This document shows positions 25,951 through 35,430 of a stretch of 64,000 bases of DNA, one piece after another. Below the pieces are notes generated by a model. That model saw only the letters and a program-made list of their open reading frames with translations, did no database searches and had not been told where the DNA came from. The stretch covers positions 771,961-835,960 of the forward strand of contig NZ_VWXD01000003.1 of assembly GCF_011752625.1 (NCBI RefSeq), given 5' to 3'. Within the stretch, counting starts at the first letter, position 1, and the number at the start of each line of letters is the position of its first letter. A program made the position numbers and the translations under genes. This stretch comes from Candidatus Pantoea formicae (GTDB lineage: Bacteria; Pseudomonadota; Gammaproteobacteria; Enterobacterales; Enterobacteriaceae).

Positions 25951-28536
25951 ATGAGTCAGAGTCTGCAATGGCATGCTGGCGCACGGGGTCGCCTGCTGCT
26001 GTTCAATCTGTTGGTGGTAAGTGTCACGCTCGCGGTGAGCCTGGTGGCTATTTTTGGATTTCGCCACGCCGGTCACATTCAGGAACAGGCGCAAGCCCAA
26101 ACGCTGGCGGATATGAACGGCAGCCTGGCACTGGCTCGTGATACCGCCAACGTCGCCACCGCAGCAGTGCGTCTAGCGCAAGTGGTCGGCGCATTGGAAT
26201 ACCAAAGTGAATCCGCGCGCTTGCAGCAAACGCAACAAGCGCTACAGCAATCCCTGGCGCTGCTCGCCAATGCGCCGTTAGCTGCGCAACAGCCGGCGCT
26301 GCTGGCACGCATTCGTGAGCGCAGTCAGATGCTGGAACAAAGCATTAACCAGCTGTTGCGGTTTGGACATCAGCGTCACTTGCAACGCAACGTGATGTTG
26401 AGCGGCCTGTGGCAAGCGCAGCTGCTGCTCAATCGTATTAATACCCTGGCCGCCGATGCCTCTTTTTTACCCCTACGCCAACAAACTGATGCCCTGTTAA
26501 AGGTGGCGATTCAATCCAGCGTCCCACAAGCCGCCGAACAGCAGCTACAGCAAGTCCTGCCCATTTGGTCGGCGTTGCCATTACAGGATGCACTGGCGAT
26601 GCAGCGAGACCGGCTGGTCAGCACCACTCGCAGCCTGCAACCCGTGGCAGAACAACTGGAGCAGAGTGATATTGCCATTGCCTACGCCACCTATCGCATC
26701 AAAGCATTGGTCGCGATGCTTAATGGTGACATTACCCACTATGTGCAACTGGTCGCACAGCAGAGTGATGCGCGCAGTAATGTTACCCATCAGGAGCTCG
26801 ACTCGATCATCGGTTTTATCGGGCTGTTTATGCTGCTGGCCCTGCTAATCACCGGATACGCCGGTTACTACATCTACCGCAACCTGGGTTCCAGCCTCAC
26901 CGCCATTGCCCAAGCCATGACGCGACTGGCTCAGGGTGAGAAAAGCGTTAATGTGCCGGGATTAGCCAGACGGGACGAGTTGGGCGATTTAGCGCGCGCG
27001 TTTAACGTGTTTGCACGCAACACCGCCTCGCTGGCGCACACCTCGCGGCTGTTGAAGGAGAAGAGCAATCAGCTGGAGTCAACCTTCCTCGCGATGCGCG
27101 ATGGTTTCGCGCTGTTCGATAACAGCGGCCAGCTGGTGGTGTGGAACGCACAATACGCCGAGCTGCTGGGTATCGCACCGCGTGAATTACATCGCGGTCT
27201 GCACTATCAACATCTGCTGGAGCGCATGGATGTGCAGTTGAATGGTTTGCATGACGCGCAAGAGGTGCGTCTGCCGGATGGCCGTACGCTGGAACTGCGT
27301 TTCAGCCCAGTGCCCAGGCGCGGTATGGTGAACACGGTACTAGAGCGCACCACGCGCAAAGCCCTGGAAGAGGCGCTACTGCATAGCCAGAAAATGAAAG
27401 CTGTAGGCCAATTGACCGGTGGCATCGCGCATGACTTTAATAATCTTCTCGCGGTGATTATCGGTAGCCTGGCGCTCACCGTCGATCAACTGCCGCCTGG
27501 CACCCTGGCCAGCCGAGTAGAACGCGCACGTCAGGCAGCCGATCGCGCGGCGCAGTTGACACAACGTTTACTGGCCTTCTCGCGCAAACAGGCGCTCTAC
27601 CCGCGATCCGTGGCAGTTGTCGAGCTGGTAGATAATCTGCATTCACTGCTCCAGCATTCCTTGCTGCCCGGTCAGCAGTTGATTGTCGACGCACAGCGTC
27701 CGGGCTGGCCCGCGTGGATCGATGCCGGGCAGTTAGAAAACACGCTAATGAACCTGGTGGTCAACGCGCGTGACGCGATGGAAAAGCAGAGCGGTGAAAT
27801 CCGCCTGCGTATCTGGAATCAACGCCCCCAGGAAGAGGAAGGAAAACGCGATCGTGTGGCGATTGAAGTGATCGATCACGGCTGTGGTATGTCGTCCGAG
27901 GTACGTGAGCAAATCTTTGAGCCGTTTTTCACCACCAAAGACACCGGCAGCGGCAGTGGGCTGGGCTTGTCGATGGTTTATGGCTTTGTGCGGCAATCAG
28001 GCGGGCAGATTGAGGTAGAAACCGCCCCCGGGCAAGGCACAACCGTGCGGCTGTTACTGCCGCGCGCGCCGGAAGTGACACAATCTGCTCCGCCACTGCC
28101 CACCTTTATCCCTGCCGCCAGTAGAGACCGACTGATTTTAGTGCTGGATGATGAGCCCGCAGTACGACAGACGTTGTGTGAGCATCTGCATCAACTCGGT
28201 TATCTTACCTTAGAGTGCAGCGATGGCGAATCGGCCCTGACGCTGCTGCGTCAAACCCCTGACATTGAGCTGTTGATCAGTGATTTGATGTTACCCGGCG
28301 CGCTGAATGGCGCAGATGTGATTCGTCAGGCGCAACAGCAGTGGCCGGGGTTGGCCACGCTGTTAATTAGCGGTCAGGATTTGCGCCAGAGTCAGGTAAC
28401 GTTGCCGTTGTGCGAACGTTTGGCCAAGCCTTGGCAGCAGGTGCAGTTGGCGCAGGCGCTGGAGCGGGCCTGGCAACGCAGTGAGCGTCTCAGTCGCGCA
28501 CGGCAGGCTGCCACAGCGGCAACGGTTTCCCCGTGA
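25951..28536 (+). CDS. Membrane-bound hybrid sensor histidine kinase with TorS-like helical sensor
   Basis: An 861-residue kinase. TM1 spans about 12-37 and TM2 about 287-311; the 250 residues between are helical and Gln/Ala/Leu-rich, as in TorS-type periplasmic sensors. HAMP spans about 312-365 and PAS about 376-460 ([20 protein letters not shown]). The histidine box is GGIAHDFNN (His about 493), then N box [12 protein letters not shown]1 DHGCGM, F box FEPFFTT and G2 [11 protein letters not shown] receiver domain covers 728-843 with its Asp in LLISDLMLP. The start was set at the ATG after GGGGGT. It lacks an HPt domain. It is divergent from the sugar operon and probably phosphorylates the OmpR-type regulator at 18846. 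Its 3' end overlaps phnE by 47 bp. Confidence 0.92.
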   Translation: MSQSLQWHAGARGRLLLFNLLVVSVTLAVSLVAIFGFRHAGHIQEQAQAQTLADMNGSLALARDTANVATAAVRLAQVVGALEYQSESARLQQTQQALQQSLALLANAPLAAQQPALLARIRERSQMLEQSINQLLRFGHQRHLQRNVMLSGLWQAQLLLNRINTLAADASFLPLRQQTDALLKVAIQSSVPQAAEQQLQQVLPIWSALPLQDALAMQRDRLVSTTRSLQPVAEQLEQSDIAIAYATYRIKALVAMLNGDITHYVQLVAQQSDARSNVTHQELDSIIGFIGLFMLLALLITGYAGYYIYRNLGSSLTAIAQAMTRLAQGEKSVNVPGLARRDELGDLARAFNVFARNTASLAHTSRLLKEKSNQLESTFLAMRDGFALFDNSGQLVVWNAQYAELLGIAPRELHRGLHYQHLLERMDVQLNGLHDAQEVRLPDGRTLELRFSPVPRRGMVNTVLERTTRKALEEALLHSQKMKAVGQLTGGIAHDFNNLLAVIIGSLALTVDQLPPGTLASRVERARQAADRAAQLTQRLLAFSRKQALYPRSVAVVELVDNLHSLLQHSLLPGQQLIVDAQRPGWPAWIDAGQLENTLMNLVVNARDAMEKQSGEIRLRIWNQRPQEEEGKRDRVAIEVIDHGCGMSSEVREQIFEPFFTTKDTGSGSGLGLSMVYGFVRQSGGQIEVETAPGQGTTVRLLLPRAPEVTQSAPPLPTFIPAASRDRLILVLDDEPAVRQTLCEHLHQLGYLTLECSDGESALTLLRQTPDIELLISDLMLPGALNGADVIRQAQQQWPGLATLLISGQDLRQSQVTLPLCERLAKPWQQVQLAQALERAWQRSERLSRARQAATAATVSP

Positions 28537-29374
28537 TATAACGCTTACGCAGTTTGCTAGAGATAACATCCATGATCATCACGACCCCTACCAGAATAAT
28601 GGTGAGGAACATCACGACGTCCCAGTTCCACAAACGCATGTTTTCGGCGTAAACCAGGCCGACGCCACCTGCGCCGACGAAACCGAGCACCGCCGCAGAA
28701 CGGGTATTGGATTCAATCTGGTACAGGCTCAACGCCAGGAAAGTCGGGAAGGATTGGGTAAAGATGCCAAAGCGATGTTTCTGCAGACTATTTGCCCCCA
28801 CCGCACCTAAACCACGGCTTGGTGAACGTTCCACCGCTTCATGCCCTTCCGCATAGAGTTTGCCGAGTAAACCCACGTCCTGTACCACAATCGCCAGCAC
28901 ACCTGCCAACGGCCCCATGCCGACAGCACGGACAAAGATCAGCCCCCAGATGGCCATATCGACACCGCGCAGGATGTCGAGCAAACGGCGCACCACTAAG
29001 GAGATCGGACGGGCAATGGGATCGTGCATCACGTTACGCGCTGCAAGGAATGACACTGGCAACGCGATCAGCGATGCGGTCAATGTCCCGGCAAACACAA
29101 TCGCCAGCGTTATGCCAATCTGCGAGAAATAATAGCCAAATGGCCAGTTCATAAAGTCTTGCCAAACGAACATGCGCAGGAAGTAACGCCCAAGTTGCTC
29201 GCAACCGATAATGACTCGACTCCACTCAATGCCAAAGAACTCAAAGAAGAACAGGTAATAGAGTGCAATGGCAAGTGCAACTCCCGCTACCCGGCGCAGA
29301 TAACGGTTTTGTGCGGCGAACAAGGCAGGATGTTCCTGCTTCAGTTTCGCGACATCCGGTGCTAAAGCGATCAT
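28490..29374 (-). CDS. phnE: PhnE-type phosphonate ABC transporter permease (second copy)
   Basis: A 294-residue inner-membrane permease with LDILRGVDMAIWGLIFV, the EAA-type loop (VERSPSRGLGAVGANSLQKHRFGI) and VLGFVGAGGVGLVYAENM. It overlaps the upstream phnE by 4 bp (ATGA), so the two are translated as a pair and probably form a heterodimeric channel. Last gene of phnCDEE; its 3' end overlaps the hybrid kinase gene tail to tail. Confidence 0.92.
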   Translation of the reverse strand: MIALAPDVAKLKQEHPALFAAQNRYLRRVAGVALAIALYYLFFFEFFGIEWSRVIIGCEQLGRYFLRMFVWQDFMNWPFGYYFSQIGITLAIVFAGTLTASLIALPVSFLAARNVMHDPIARPISLVVRRLLDILRGVDMAIWGLIFVRAVGMGPLAGVLAIVVQDVGLLGKLYAEGHEAVERSPSRGLGAVGANSLQKHRFGIFTQSFPTFLALSLYQIESNTRSAAVLGFVGAGGVGLVYAENMRLWNWDVVMFLTIILVGVVMIMDVISSKLRKRYITGKPLPLWQPAVRD

Positions 29375-30234
29375 TTGATTTCCCCTTCCACTACACGACG
29401 ACGCAACCAGCCTGATACCGTATCCAGCAGCGACACCACCACAATGATCAACAGCAGGGTGATGCTCACCTGATCATAGCGATCCAGTTTGATATTGGTC
29501 ATCAGCTCCTGGCCGATCCCTCCCGCGCCCACCAAACCTAAAATGGTGGAAGAGCGGAAATTCACCTCAAGACGCATAAAGCTGTAGGAGAGAAATGTCG
29601 GTTTGACCTGTGGCCAGAAAGCAAAGCGCATACGTTGCAATTTAGTGGCCCCACAAGCGGCCAGACCACGCACCGGTTTATCCGAAGCACTCTCAATTGA
29701 TTCATAGAACAGTTTGGTCAGGCTTCCCACGGTATGCAGCGCCAGTGCGAGGAAGCCGGGAATGGCACCAATGCCAAAGGCCATCACAAACATCACTGCC
29801 CACGCCAGTTCTGGCATAGTGCGCAGGAAAGCGACAAACGAACGGATCGCGATGCGAACGCTGCGCGGCGTTTGGGTATTGTCGGCAGCAAAAAACGCCA
29901 ACACACCGGCAATCATCACCGCAACGATGGTCGAAGACAGCGCCAGCTGCAGAGTTTCCCAGATCAGCGGTAGCTGAAAGTGCAGACGATAGCCCCAATA
30001 AGCCAGGGAGCCTTCGGTTTTACCATCAGCGAACAACACCGACCAATGCAGCACAGGCACGGTTTCGCCAATGTAATCAAAAAAGTGTGGCAGCGATTGC
30101 CAGACGGTTAGCAGATTGAATTCCGCCATCTTGCCCGCAGCGAGATAGAGCGCCACCAACAGCAGCGACCAGAGCACGGTGTCGCGCTTTTGCTGGCGAC
30201 GGATGCGTTGGTAGTAGTGTTCGAAATCGGTCAA
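29371..30234 (-). CDS. phnE: PhnE-type phosphonate ABC transporter permease (first copy)
   Basis: A 287-residue permease with VAFLRTMPELAWAVMFV, the ATPase-contact loop (SASDKPVRGLAACGATKLQRMRF) and LGLVGAGGIGQELM, all typical of PhnE. It is only moderately similar to the second copy, so this is an old duplication rather than a recent one. A 174-bp gap containing REP-type palindromes separates it from phnD. Confidence 0.92.
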   Translation of the reverse strand: MTDFEHYYQRIRRQQKRDTVLWSLLLVALYLAAGKMAEFNLLTVWQSLPHFFDYIGETVPVLHWSVLFADGKTEGSLAYWGYRLHFQLPLIWETLQLALSSTIVAVMIAGVLAFFAADNTQTPRSVRIAIRSFVAFLRTMPELAWAVMFVMAFGIGAIPGFLALALHTVGSLTKLFYESIESASDKPVRGLAACGATKLQRMRFAFWPQVKPTFLSYSFMRLEVNFRSSTILGLVGAGGIGQELMTNIKLDRYDQVSITLLLIIVVVSLLDTVSGWLRRRVVEGEIK

Positions 30235-30275
30235 GGGGGATGTCCTGTTTTGGAGGGTGATGCAGTGCTGAATCA

Positions 30276-30382
30276 GGTCGCCATAAATGGCGTCATCAGA
30301 CGGGTGCGATTATTTGGCAAGGTCGCCATAAATGGCGACCCTACACAGGCGTTATCACGTAGGGTGCGCATTCATGCGCACC
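30276..30382. repeat. REP/BIME-type palindrome cluster between phnD and phnE
   Basis: Three hairpins occur in tandem. The first is an imperfect GTCGCCAT/ATGGCGTC (30276-30294). The second is a perfect GGTCGCCAT-AA-ATGGCGACC followed by CTAC (30321-30344), a minus-orientation GTAG-headed REP. The third is GTAG plus perfect GGTGCGCAT-TC-ATGCGCACC (30359-30382), plus orientation. The two GTAG heads face each other 14 bp apart, as in BIMEs. In the transcript this would sit just after phnD and could protect its mRNA. Confidence 0.8.
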
Positions 30383-30408
30383 GCTGCCGATAACCGCACC
30401 CCGCTAAA

Positions 30409-31335
30409 TTAACCGCGCGCACCTTTCATCAGATCACGCTTCATATCAATGATGTTCTGATAATCGGCAACGGTTGCTGGGCCGATGTGCTGGGCACCAC
30501 CCACCGCTTTAACAAAGCAGCTGTGGTCTTCTTTATCCAACTTCTTGATAGCAGCCACCAACTTCTGTTTGAAGTCAGCGGGCAAGTTGTTGCTGACCAG
30601 GATTGGACCGTTCGGGATCAGAGGAGACTGCCAAATGATGCGAATCTTCTTCATCAGGTCAGGCTGGTCCATACGCATCATGCGGCCAAAGGCGCCAGAG
30701 GTATAACCCTTGTCGTAATCACCGATCATTGAAGTCCAAGTCACTGCGCCTTCGAACTGACCATTCAGCACGCCCAGGATGTCCTGCTCGTGACCGCCAG
30801 AGAAGGTGACACTGGAGAAGGTGTTGTTGTACTTGTCGTCAACCGTGCCACCGAACTCTTTCTTGAACGCCTGGTTAGGCATCAGGAAACCAGAGGTTGA
30901 ATCCGGATCGGCCATACCGAAAGATTTGCCTTTCAGGTCTTCCAGTTTTTTGTACGGGCTGTCCGCTTTGACGATCACCACAGAGTGATAACCCTGTGAA
31001 CCGTCTTTGTCATCGACCACAATGCCGACCACGTCTACCGCTTTCGGGTTCTGCAGATACACCGAAGCGTAAGATGCTGGAGACATGCTCAGCACCATAT
31101 CAATTTTGTTACCCAGCAGGCCCTGAATCACGCCTGAGTAGTCAGACGAGTTACGCATTTTGGTATCGACATTCAGTTCTTTGTCGAAGAAATCTTTCAC
31201 GCACTGGTTATCGCCAATCTGCTGAGTGGCGTTCTGTCCACCCAAAATCCCGAGGTTTAATTCTTTTGGTGCATCCGCTGCGTTAACGCCAAAAGTCATT
31301 GCAACAGTCAATAAAGCTAAAGAGGTCAGTTTCAT
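30409..31335 (-). CDS. phnD: PhnD: periplasmic phosphonate-binding protein
   Basis: A 308-residue binding protein with a signal peptide of about 19 residues (LALLTVAMTFGVNAADA). Family motifs: LNLGILGGQN, QGYHSVVIVKADSPYKKLEDLKG in part (YHSVVIV, LEDLKGKSF), DPDSTSGFLMPNQAFKK and FSGGHEQDILGVLNG. It binds alkylphosphonates for PhnC/PhnE import. 26 bp downstream of phnC. Confidence 0.94.
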   Translation of the reverse strand: MKLTSLALLTVAMTFGVNAADAPKELNLGILGGQNATQQIGDNQCVKDFFDKELNVDTKMRNSSDYSGVIQGLLGNKIDMVLSMSPASYASVYLQNPKAVDVVGIVVDDKDGSQGYHSVVIVKADSPYKKLEDLKGKSFGMADPDSTSGFLMPNQAFKKEFGGTVDDKYNNTFSSVTFSGGHEQDILGVLNGQFEGAVTWTSMIGDYDKGYTSGAFGRMMRMDQPDLMKKIRIIWQSPLIPNGPILVSNNLPADFKQKLVAAIKKLDKEDHSCFVKAVGGAQHIGPATVADYQNIIDMKRDLMKGARG

Positions 31336-31361
31336 TCGTGTTTTTTCTCTTGCCGTGGAAG

Positions 31362-32192
31362 TTAGTGGAGCTGGTTAATTTCGTCGCCGTACAGCTCATG
31401 CAGCAAGCCATCGGTCAACTGAGAAGGATGTCCGTCAAACAGCACTTTGCCGCGCTGAATGCCGATAACACGGGTGCAGTACTGCTTAACCAATTCAATC
31501 GAGTGCAGGTTCACCATCACGCTGATGCCCTGCTCACTCACCTGGCGCAGCACATCCATAATGCGTTTGGTATTTTTCGGGTCGAGCGAAGCCACTGGCT
31601 CATCAGCCAACAGGATGCGCGGGTTCTGCATCAACGCACGGCAAATCGCCACGCGTTGCATCTGTCCACCTGACAGATTCTCCGCACGCTGCAGCGCCTG
31701 CGGCAGCATATTCATCCACTGCAGCAGTTCAATCGCTCGCGCACGGTCCGCTTCGGAGAACACTTTGAAGAAGGATTTCAGGGTTGAGGTCTGGCTCAAG
31801 CGCCCCAGCAGCACGTTGGTCAATACATCCAGACGTGGCACCAGGCAGAAATCCTGGAAAATCATGCCGCATTCGCTGCGCCATTCACGCATTTGACGGC
31901 TGTTTAGCGTCACCACATCACGATCCGCTTCACCCGAACGATTACTAAGAATCGCGCCCTGTGAAGCACTGATGGTGCCGTTGAGCATGTGTAACAGTGT
32001 CGATTTGCCTGCGCCAGAGCGACCAATCACGGCCACCAGCTCGCCCGCATGCAGATCGAAGCTGACGTTATCCAGTACGCGGTTTTCGCCGTACGCCTTA
32101 CACAGTCCCTGTACTGACAGCACCTTGTTACCCTGGCCGGCGTGTGGAACGTAAGGATTGTCGATGACGGTCTTCAGTAATGCCTGTGCCAT
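31362..32192 (-). CDS. phnC: PhnC: phosphonate ABC transporter ATP-binding protein
   Basis: A 276-residue ATPase. Walker A is GRSGAGKST, signature [14 protein letters not shown], Walker [14 protein letters not shown]. The ATG follows GGAG; the frame upstream is open for 77 codons but runs through the Pho box and the phnP end and has no ribosome site. First gene of the transporter unit, preceded by a PhoB-type repeat array and a leader hairpin, so it has its own phosphate-starvation promoter rather than relying on phnF-P readthrough. Confidence 0.93.
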   Translation of the reverse strand: MAQALLKTVIDNPYVPHAGQGNKVLSVQGLCKAYGENRVLDNVSFDLHAGELVAVIGRSGAGKSTLLHMLNGTISASQGAILSNRSGEADRDVVTLNSRQMREWRSECGMIFQDFCLVPRLDVLTNVLLGRLSQTSTLKSFFKVFSEADRARAIELLQWMNMLPQALQRAENLSGGQMQRVAICRALMQNPRILLADEPVASLDPKNTKRIMDVLRQVSEQGISVMVNLHSIELVKQYCTRVIGIQRGKVLFDGHPSQLTDGLLHELYGDEINQLH

Positions 32193-32220
32193 GATGCACT
32201 CCATCTCTCTGAGGTCTTGA

Positions 32221-32240
32221 TTGCCCGTTATTACGGGCAA
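32221..32240 (-). promoter_or_regulatory. Leader hairpin upstream of phnC
   Basis: Perfect 8-bp arms TTGCCCGT / ACGGGCAA with a 4-nt loop, between the PhoB repeats and the phnC start. No T-run follows, so it could be a weak end for phnP transcripts or a 5' stabiliser of the phnC message. Confidence 0.5.
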
Positions 32241-32245
32241 ATCCG

Positions 32246-32285
32246 ATGAAGACTTGATGACAATAAAGTGATTAAACGGTGACAG
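32246..32285 (-). promoter_or_regulatory. PhoB box array upstream of phnC
   Basis: Reading the minus strand, four heptamers occur at exactly 11-bp steps: CTGTCAC (32285), TAATCAC (32274), TTGTCAT (32263) and TCTTCAT (32252). The PhoB box is a tandem 11-bp repeat of CTGTCAY-like units, so this is a good two-box array. The first copies lie inside the 3' end of phnP. Confidence 0.75.
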
Positions 32286-33042
32286 CGTGAACAGAACCGA
32301 CTCTAATGCTCTGACCATCGACCGCTGCCAGCACATTGTCTGGTAAGCGATTATTGAGTAGCCAGCTGTCCATCTCATGGCTGAGGTGAATAAGCCAAGC
32401 CTGGCGCGGTGCCAGCCGTTCAATAATCTGCAATGCGCGCGTCACATCATTATGATTGCGCACGCTTTCTCGCGGAGGGTCATTGCAGTCAATCACCAAC
32501 TGGTCCAAGGGCTGACCCTCAAGAAATTCTGCAGTTTCCGGCGGCAATCCGCAGGTATCACACAGCCAGGCACACCGCGTGCCGTACCAGTCAAACAGAT
32601 AGCCGTAGGTCAGTTTTGAGTGCTGTAACGGCAAGGGCGTGACCTGCAGCGCGCCGAAGCTGTGCGGCACAAAAGGCGTTAGAGCGGGACGGAAATCGAG
32701 CAGGCCGGGGTGCTTTAACAGGTCATCACAGCCCTTCTCATCCGGCGGTGCCCACACCGGGATCGGTTCACCGATTCCCCAACGCAGGCTAAAGAGTCCT
32801 GCCACGTGATCCATATGAAAATGGGTCAGTAAAATACGGCTCAGCTCACCGGGTTGAAAGCGTTGATGCAGATCGTGGCGACCGGCATCCAGCAAAATAC
32901 GTTCGCTGCCGGTGTCGATTAGCGCACTGGTGGCAGCACGGGCGCGTCGCGGTTCAAGGCGGGCGCGTTCACAGGCGTGACAATCACAGCCGAACAACGG
33001 CGCAGACTGCACGCCGCCGGTTCCGAGAAAAGTGAGTTTCAT
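32272..33042 (-). CDS. phnP: PhnP: 5-phosphoribosyl 1,2-cyclic phosphate phosphodiesterase
   Basis: A 256-residue metallo-beta-lactamase-fold enzyme that opens the cyclic ribose phosphate made by PhnJ. Metal motif [10 protein letters not shown] lies near residue 75. The Cys-rich [13 protein letters not shown] near the start fits the structural zinc site of PhnP. It overlaps phnN by 4 bp and is the last gene of the phnF-P unit; its 3' end contains part of the phnC PhoB array. Confidence 0.93.
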   Translation of the reverse strand: MKLTFLGTGGVQSAPLFGCDCHACERARLEPRRARAATSALIDTGSERILLDAGRHDLHQRFQPGELSRILLTHFHMDHVAGLFSLRWGIGEPIPVWAPPDEKGCDDLLKHPGLLDFRPALTPFVPHSFGALQVTPLPLQHSKLTYGYLFDWYGTRCAWLCDTCGLPPETAEFLEGQPLDQLVIDCNDPPRESVRNHNDVTRALQIIERLAPRQAWLIHLSHEMDSWLLNNRLPDNVLAAVDGQSIRVGSVHAVTV

Positions 33043-33575
33043 GGCGGATGCTCCAGCAGTTGACGCAGCTTGTCGAGCGTGTCGCTCAGTGCGCCATCGT
33101 TATTGAGCGGATAACAGTGTGCAGGCAACGGTTCTGCTGCACGTGCCAGCCGTTTGCTAATCTCTGCTTCACTTTCACGTCCACGCTGACGCAATCGCGT
33201 CTCTAACACCTGCGGCGAAACCTGCAGCACCAGCGGCAGGAGCTGCGCACCATAATGCTGCTGCACGATCGGCAGATGCAGACGTGAACCGTTAACCAGC
33301 ACGTTTAAACCGCGCGCCAGCCAGTGGTCGATCTCTTCTCCCAGCCCGTAATACAGGCCGTGCGCCTGCCAACTAATGGCAAACAACCCCAATGTTTCTC
33401 GCCGCCGAAACTCGGCTTCGCTCAGCGCCACATGATTTTCGCCCCCGGCATCGGCCGGGCGCGTAATGTAACGATGTGCAATCACCAACTGCTCAGGGGG
33501 GGCTTCACGTAGCGCGTTAAGCAAACTGTCTTTACCCGAGCCCGAAGGCCCGGTTAGCCAGATCAGGCGCGCCAT
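33039..33575 (-). CDS. phnN: PhnN: ribose 1,5-bisphosphate phosphokinase
   Basis: A 178-residue guanylate-kinase-fold enzyme that makes PRPP from ribose 1,5-bisphosphate, linking phosphonate breakdown to nucleotide synthesis. The P-loop is GPSGSGKDSLL at residues 9-19, and the RYITRPADAGGENHVALSE segment is typical. It overlaps phnP by 4 bp and phnM by 1 bp. Confidence 0.93.
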   Translation of the reverse strand: MARLIWLTGPSGSGKDSLLNALREAPPEQLVIAHRYITRPADAGGENHVALSEAEFRRRETLGLFAISWQAHGLYYGLGEEIDHWLARGLNVLVNGSRLHLPIVQQHYGAQLLPLVLQVSPQVLETRLRQRGRESEAEISKRLARAAEPLPAHCYPLNNDGALSDTLDKLRQLLEHPP

Positions 33576-34711
33576 CAGAACACCAGCCTGCCCTGCGACC
33601 AGACGTGGCGAATGTGCGGATGCCCATGTTCGGTATGCGCCAGCACCAGATCGGCTCGCATGCCTTCACCAATCACTCCGCGATCGTGCAAGCCAATGGC
33701 GCGAGCCGGATTGCGTGTCACCAGCGCGGCGGCTTGTGGCAATGTCAAGCTGTTGCGCTCATCCGCCACTAAGCGGAACACCGCGTCCAGCAGGCTCGCC
33801 GGGTAGTAGTCGGATGACAAAATATCCAGCAGGCCATGGCTGGCCAGCTCCCAGGCTGCCACGTTGCCGGAATGCGAGCCGCCGCGTACGATATTCGGCG
33901 CGCCCATCAACACCTGCATACCGCATTCGCGCGAGGCGCGTGCCGCCTCAAGCGTGGTAGGGAACTCGGCAATGGTGCTGCCCACATCGTGAGATTCGGC
34001 AACGTGTGCCGCTGTGGCATCATCGTGGCTGGCAATCGGGATGCCGCGCGAACGGCACAGGCCGGAAATGGCGTTGCGGTTCGGCGTGGAGAACTCGGCG
34101 GCCAGTGCCAGTTGTTCGCGCTCAAACTGATCCATCTGCTCATCATTCAACGAGTATTTGCCCTGGTAATAGGTGCGATACATCTCCAGTGAAGCGTACT
34201 GACGCTGACCTGGCGAATGGTCCATCAGCGACACCAGTGACAACTCCGGCGTGCTCATCAAGGTTTCAAACAGCGGCAGCGTGGTGTTGTGAGGTAACTC
34301 ACAGCGCAGATGAAGATGGTGATCGACACGGTTGATGCCTTTGCGGTTACTGTCCTGAATCGCATTGATCATTTTGCTTAGGTTCTCAATGCGATGACCG
34401 CCATCACGCACATCACCGACGCCAATCGCATCCAGCACGGTGGTGATACCGCTGGCGACCATCAGCGCATCGTGGCTGCTCATCGCAGAATGCGCTGGCC
34501 AATCGACTTTAGGACGTGGAGTGAAAAACTTATCCAGGTTATCAGTGTGCAGTTCAACCAGTCCCGGCAGCAGGAAAGCATTTTCACCATCCAGCGCACC
34601 CGGTATTTGACTTGCGCTGTCGCTGAAGCTCGTAATACGGCCATCGCGGATCTCCAGCGAACCGGCCACCACCTCATTTTCCAGCACCAGACGGACATTA
34701 TTGACGATCAT
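33575..34711 (-). CDS. phnM: PhnM: alpha-D-ribose 1-methylphosphonate 5-triphosphate diphosphatase
   Basis: A 378-residue amidohydrolase-fold enzyme that removes pyrophosphate from the PhnI product. Metal-site motifs are [16 protein letters not shown] (about 50), DHHLHLRCE (about 150), [11 protein letters not shown] (about 185) and [11 protein letters not shown] (about 238). It overlaps phnL by 4 bp. Confidence 0.94.
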   Translation of the reverse strand: MIVNNVRLVLENEVVAGSLEIRDGRITSFSDSASQIPGALDGENAFLLPGLVELHTDNLDKFFTPRPKVDWPAHSAMSSHDALMVASGITTVLDAIGVGDVRDGGHRIENLSKMINAIQDSNRKGINRVDHHLHLRCELPHNTTLPLFETLMSTPELSLVSLMDHSPGQRQYASLEMYRTYYQGKYSLNDEQMDQFEREQLALAAEFSTPNRNAISGLCRSRGIPIASHDDATAAHVAESHDVGSTIAEFPTTLEAARASRECGMQVLMGAPNIVRGGSHSGNVAAWELASHGLLDILSSDYYPASLLDAVFRLVADERNSLTLPQAAALVTRNPARAIGLHDRGVIGEGMRADLVLAHTEHGHPHIRHVWSQGRLVF

Positions 34712-35412
34712 GCTTCTGCTCCTGTTTTCACCGGCTGCATCACGTGCAGGCGATCGGCCACGCGTGCGCGCACCGCTTCGTCATGGAAAATACCTACGAT
34801 AGCGGCACCACGGGCGCGCGCCTGTTCAATCAATTCCACCACCGCTGCGCTGTTGGCACTGTCGAGCGAGGCAGTGGGTTCATCCAGCAGCAGCACCGGA
34901 TAATCGGCGATAAAGCCTCGTGCAATGTTCACGCGCTGCTGTTCACCGCCCGAGAACGTGGACGGCGCGAGTGACCACAAACGTTCAGGCACATTCAGCC
35001 TGGTCAGCAGGTCTTTGGCACGCTTCTCGCAAAAAGCCCGGTCCACACCGCGTTCCAGCAGCGGCTGCATGACAATCTCCAGCGTTGGCACGCGAGGGAT
35101 CACTCGCAAGAACTGACTGACCCAGCCGACAGTTTCGCGACGAATCGCCAATATCTGGCGCGCGGGTGCCTGCGCCATGTCGATCCACTCGCCCTGATGT
35201 TGCAGCCAGATGTGGCCGCTATTGGCCTGATAGTTGCCGTACAGCGCGCGCAGCAGCGTGGATTTTCCGCTGCCGGAACGACCGTGCAGCACCACGCACT
35301 CACCGGCTGCGACCTCAAGATTGGCATCCTGCAGCACCGGCAGTTCAGCACTGCTCTGGTTATGCAGCACGAAGGTTTTACTGAGTTTCTCTACGCGCAA
35401 TAAAGGTTGCAT
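34708..35412 (-). CDS. phnL: PhnL: C-P lyase complex ABC-type ATPase subunit
   Basis: A 234-residue ABC-type protein. Walker [10 protein letters not shown], signature [14 protein letters not shown], Walker [13 protein letters not shown]. No membrane partner; it associates with the soluble C-P lyase core together with PhnK. An 18-bp gap to phnK. Confidence 0.93.
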   Translation of the reverse strand: MQPLLRVEKLSKTFVLHNQSSAELPVLQDANLEVAAGECVVLHGRSGSGKSTLLRALYGNYQANSGHIWLQHQGEWIDMAQAPARQILAIRRETVGWVSQFLRVIPRVPTLEIVMQPLLERGVDRAFCEKRAKDLLTRLNVPERLWSLAPSTFSGGEQQRVNIARGFIADYPVLLLDEPTASLDSANSAAVVELIEQARARGAAIVGIFHDEAVRARVADRLHVMQPVKTGAEA

Positions 35413-35430
35413 GTTGATGTCCTGATGAAG

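Noticed and set aside
32193..32423. 77-codon N-terminal extension of phnC
   Set aside because: It lies across the PhoB repeats, leader hairpin and phnP end; the ATG with GGAG aligns with PhnC.
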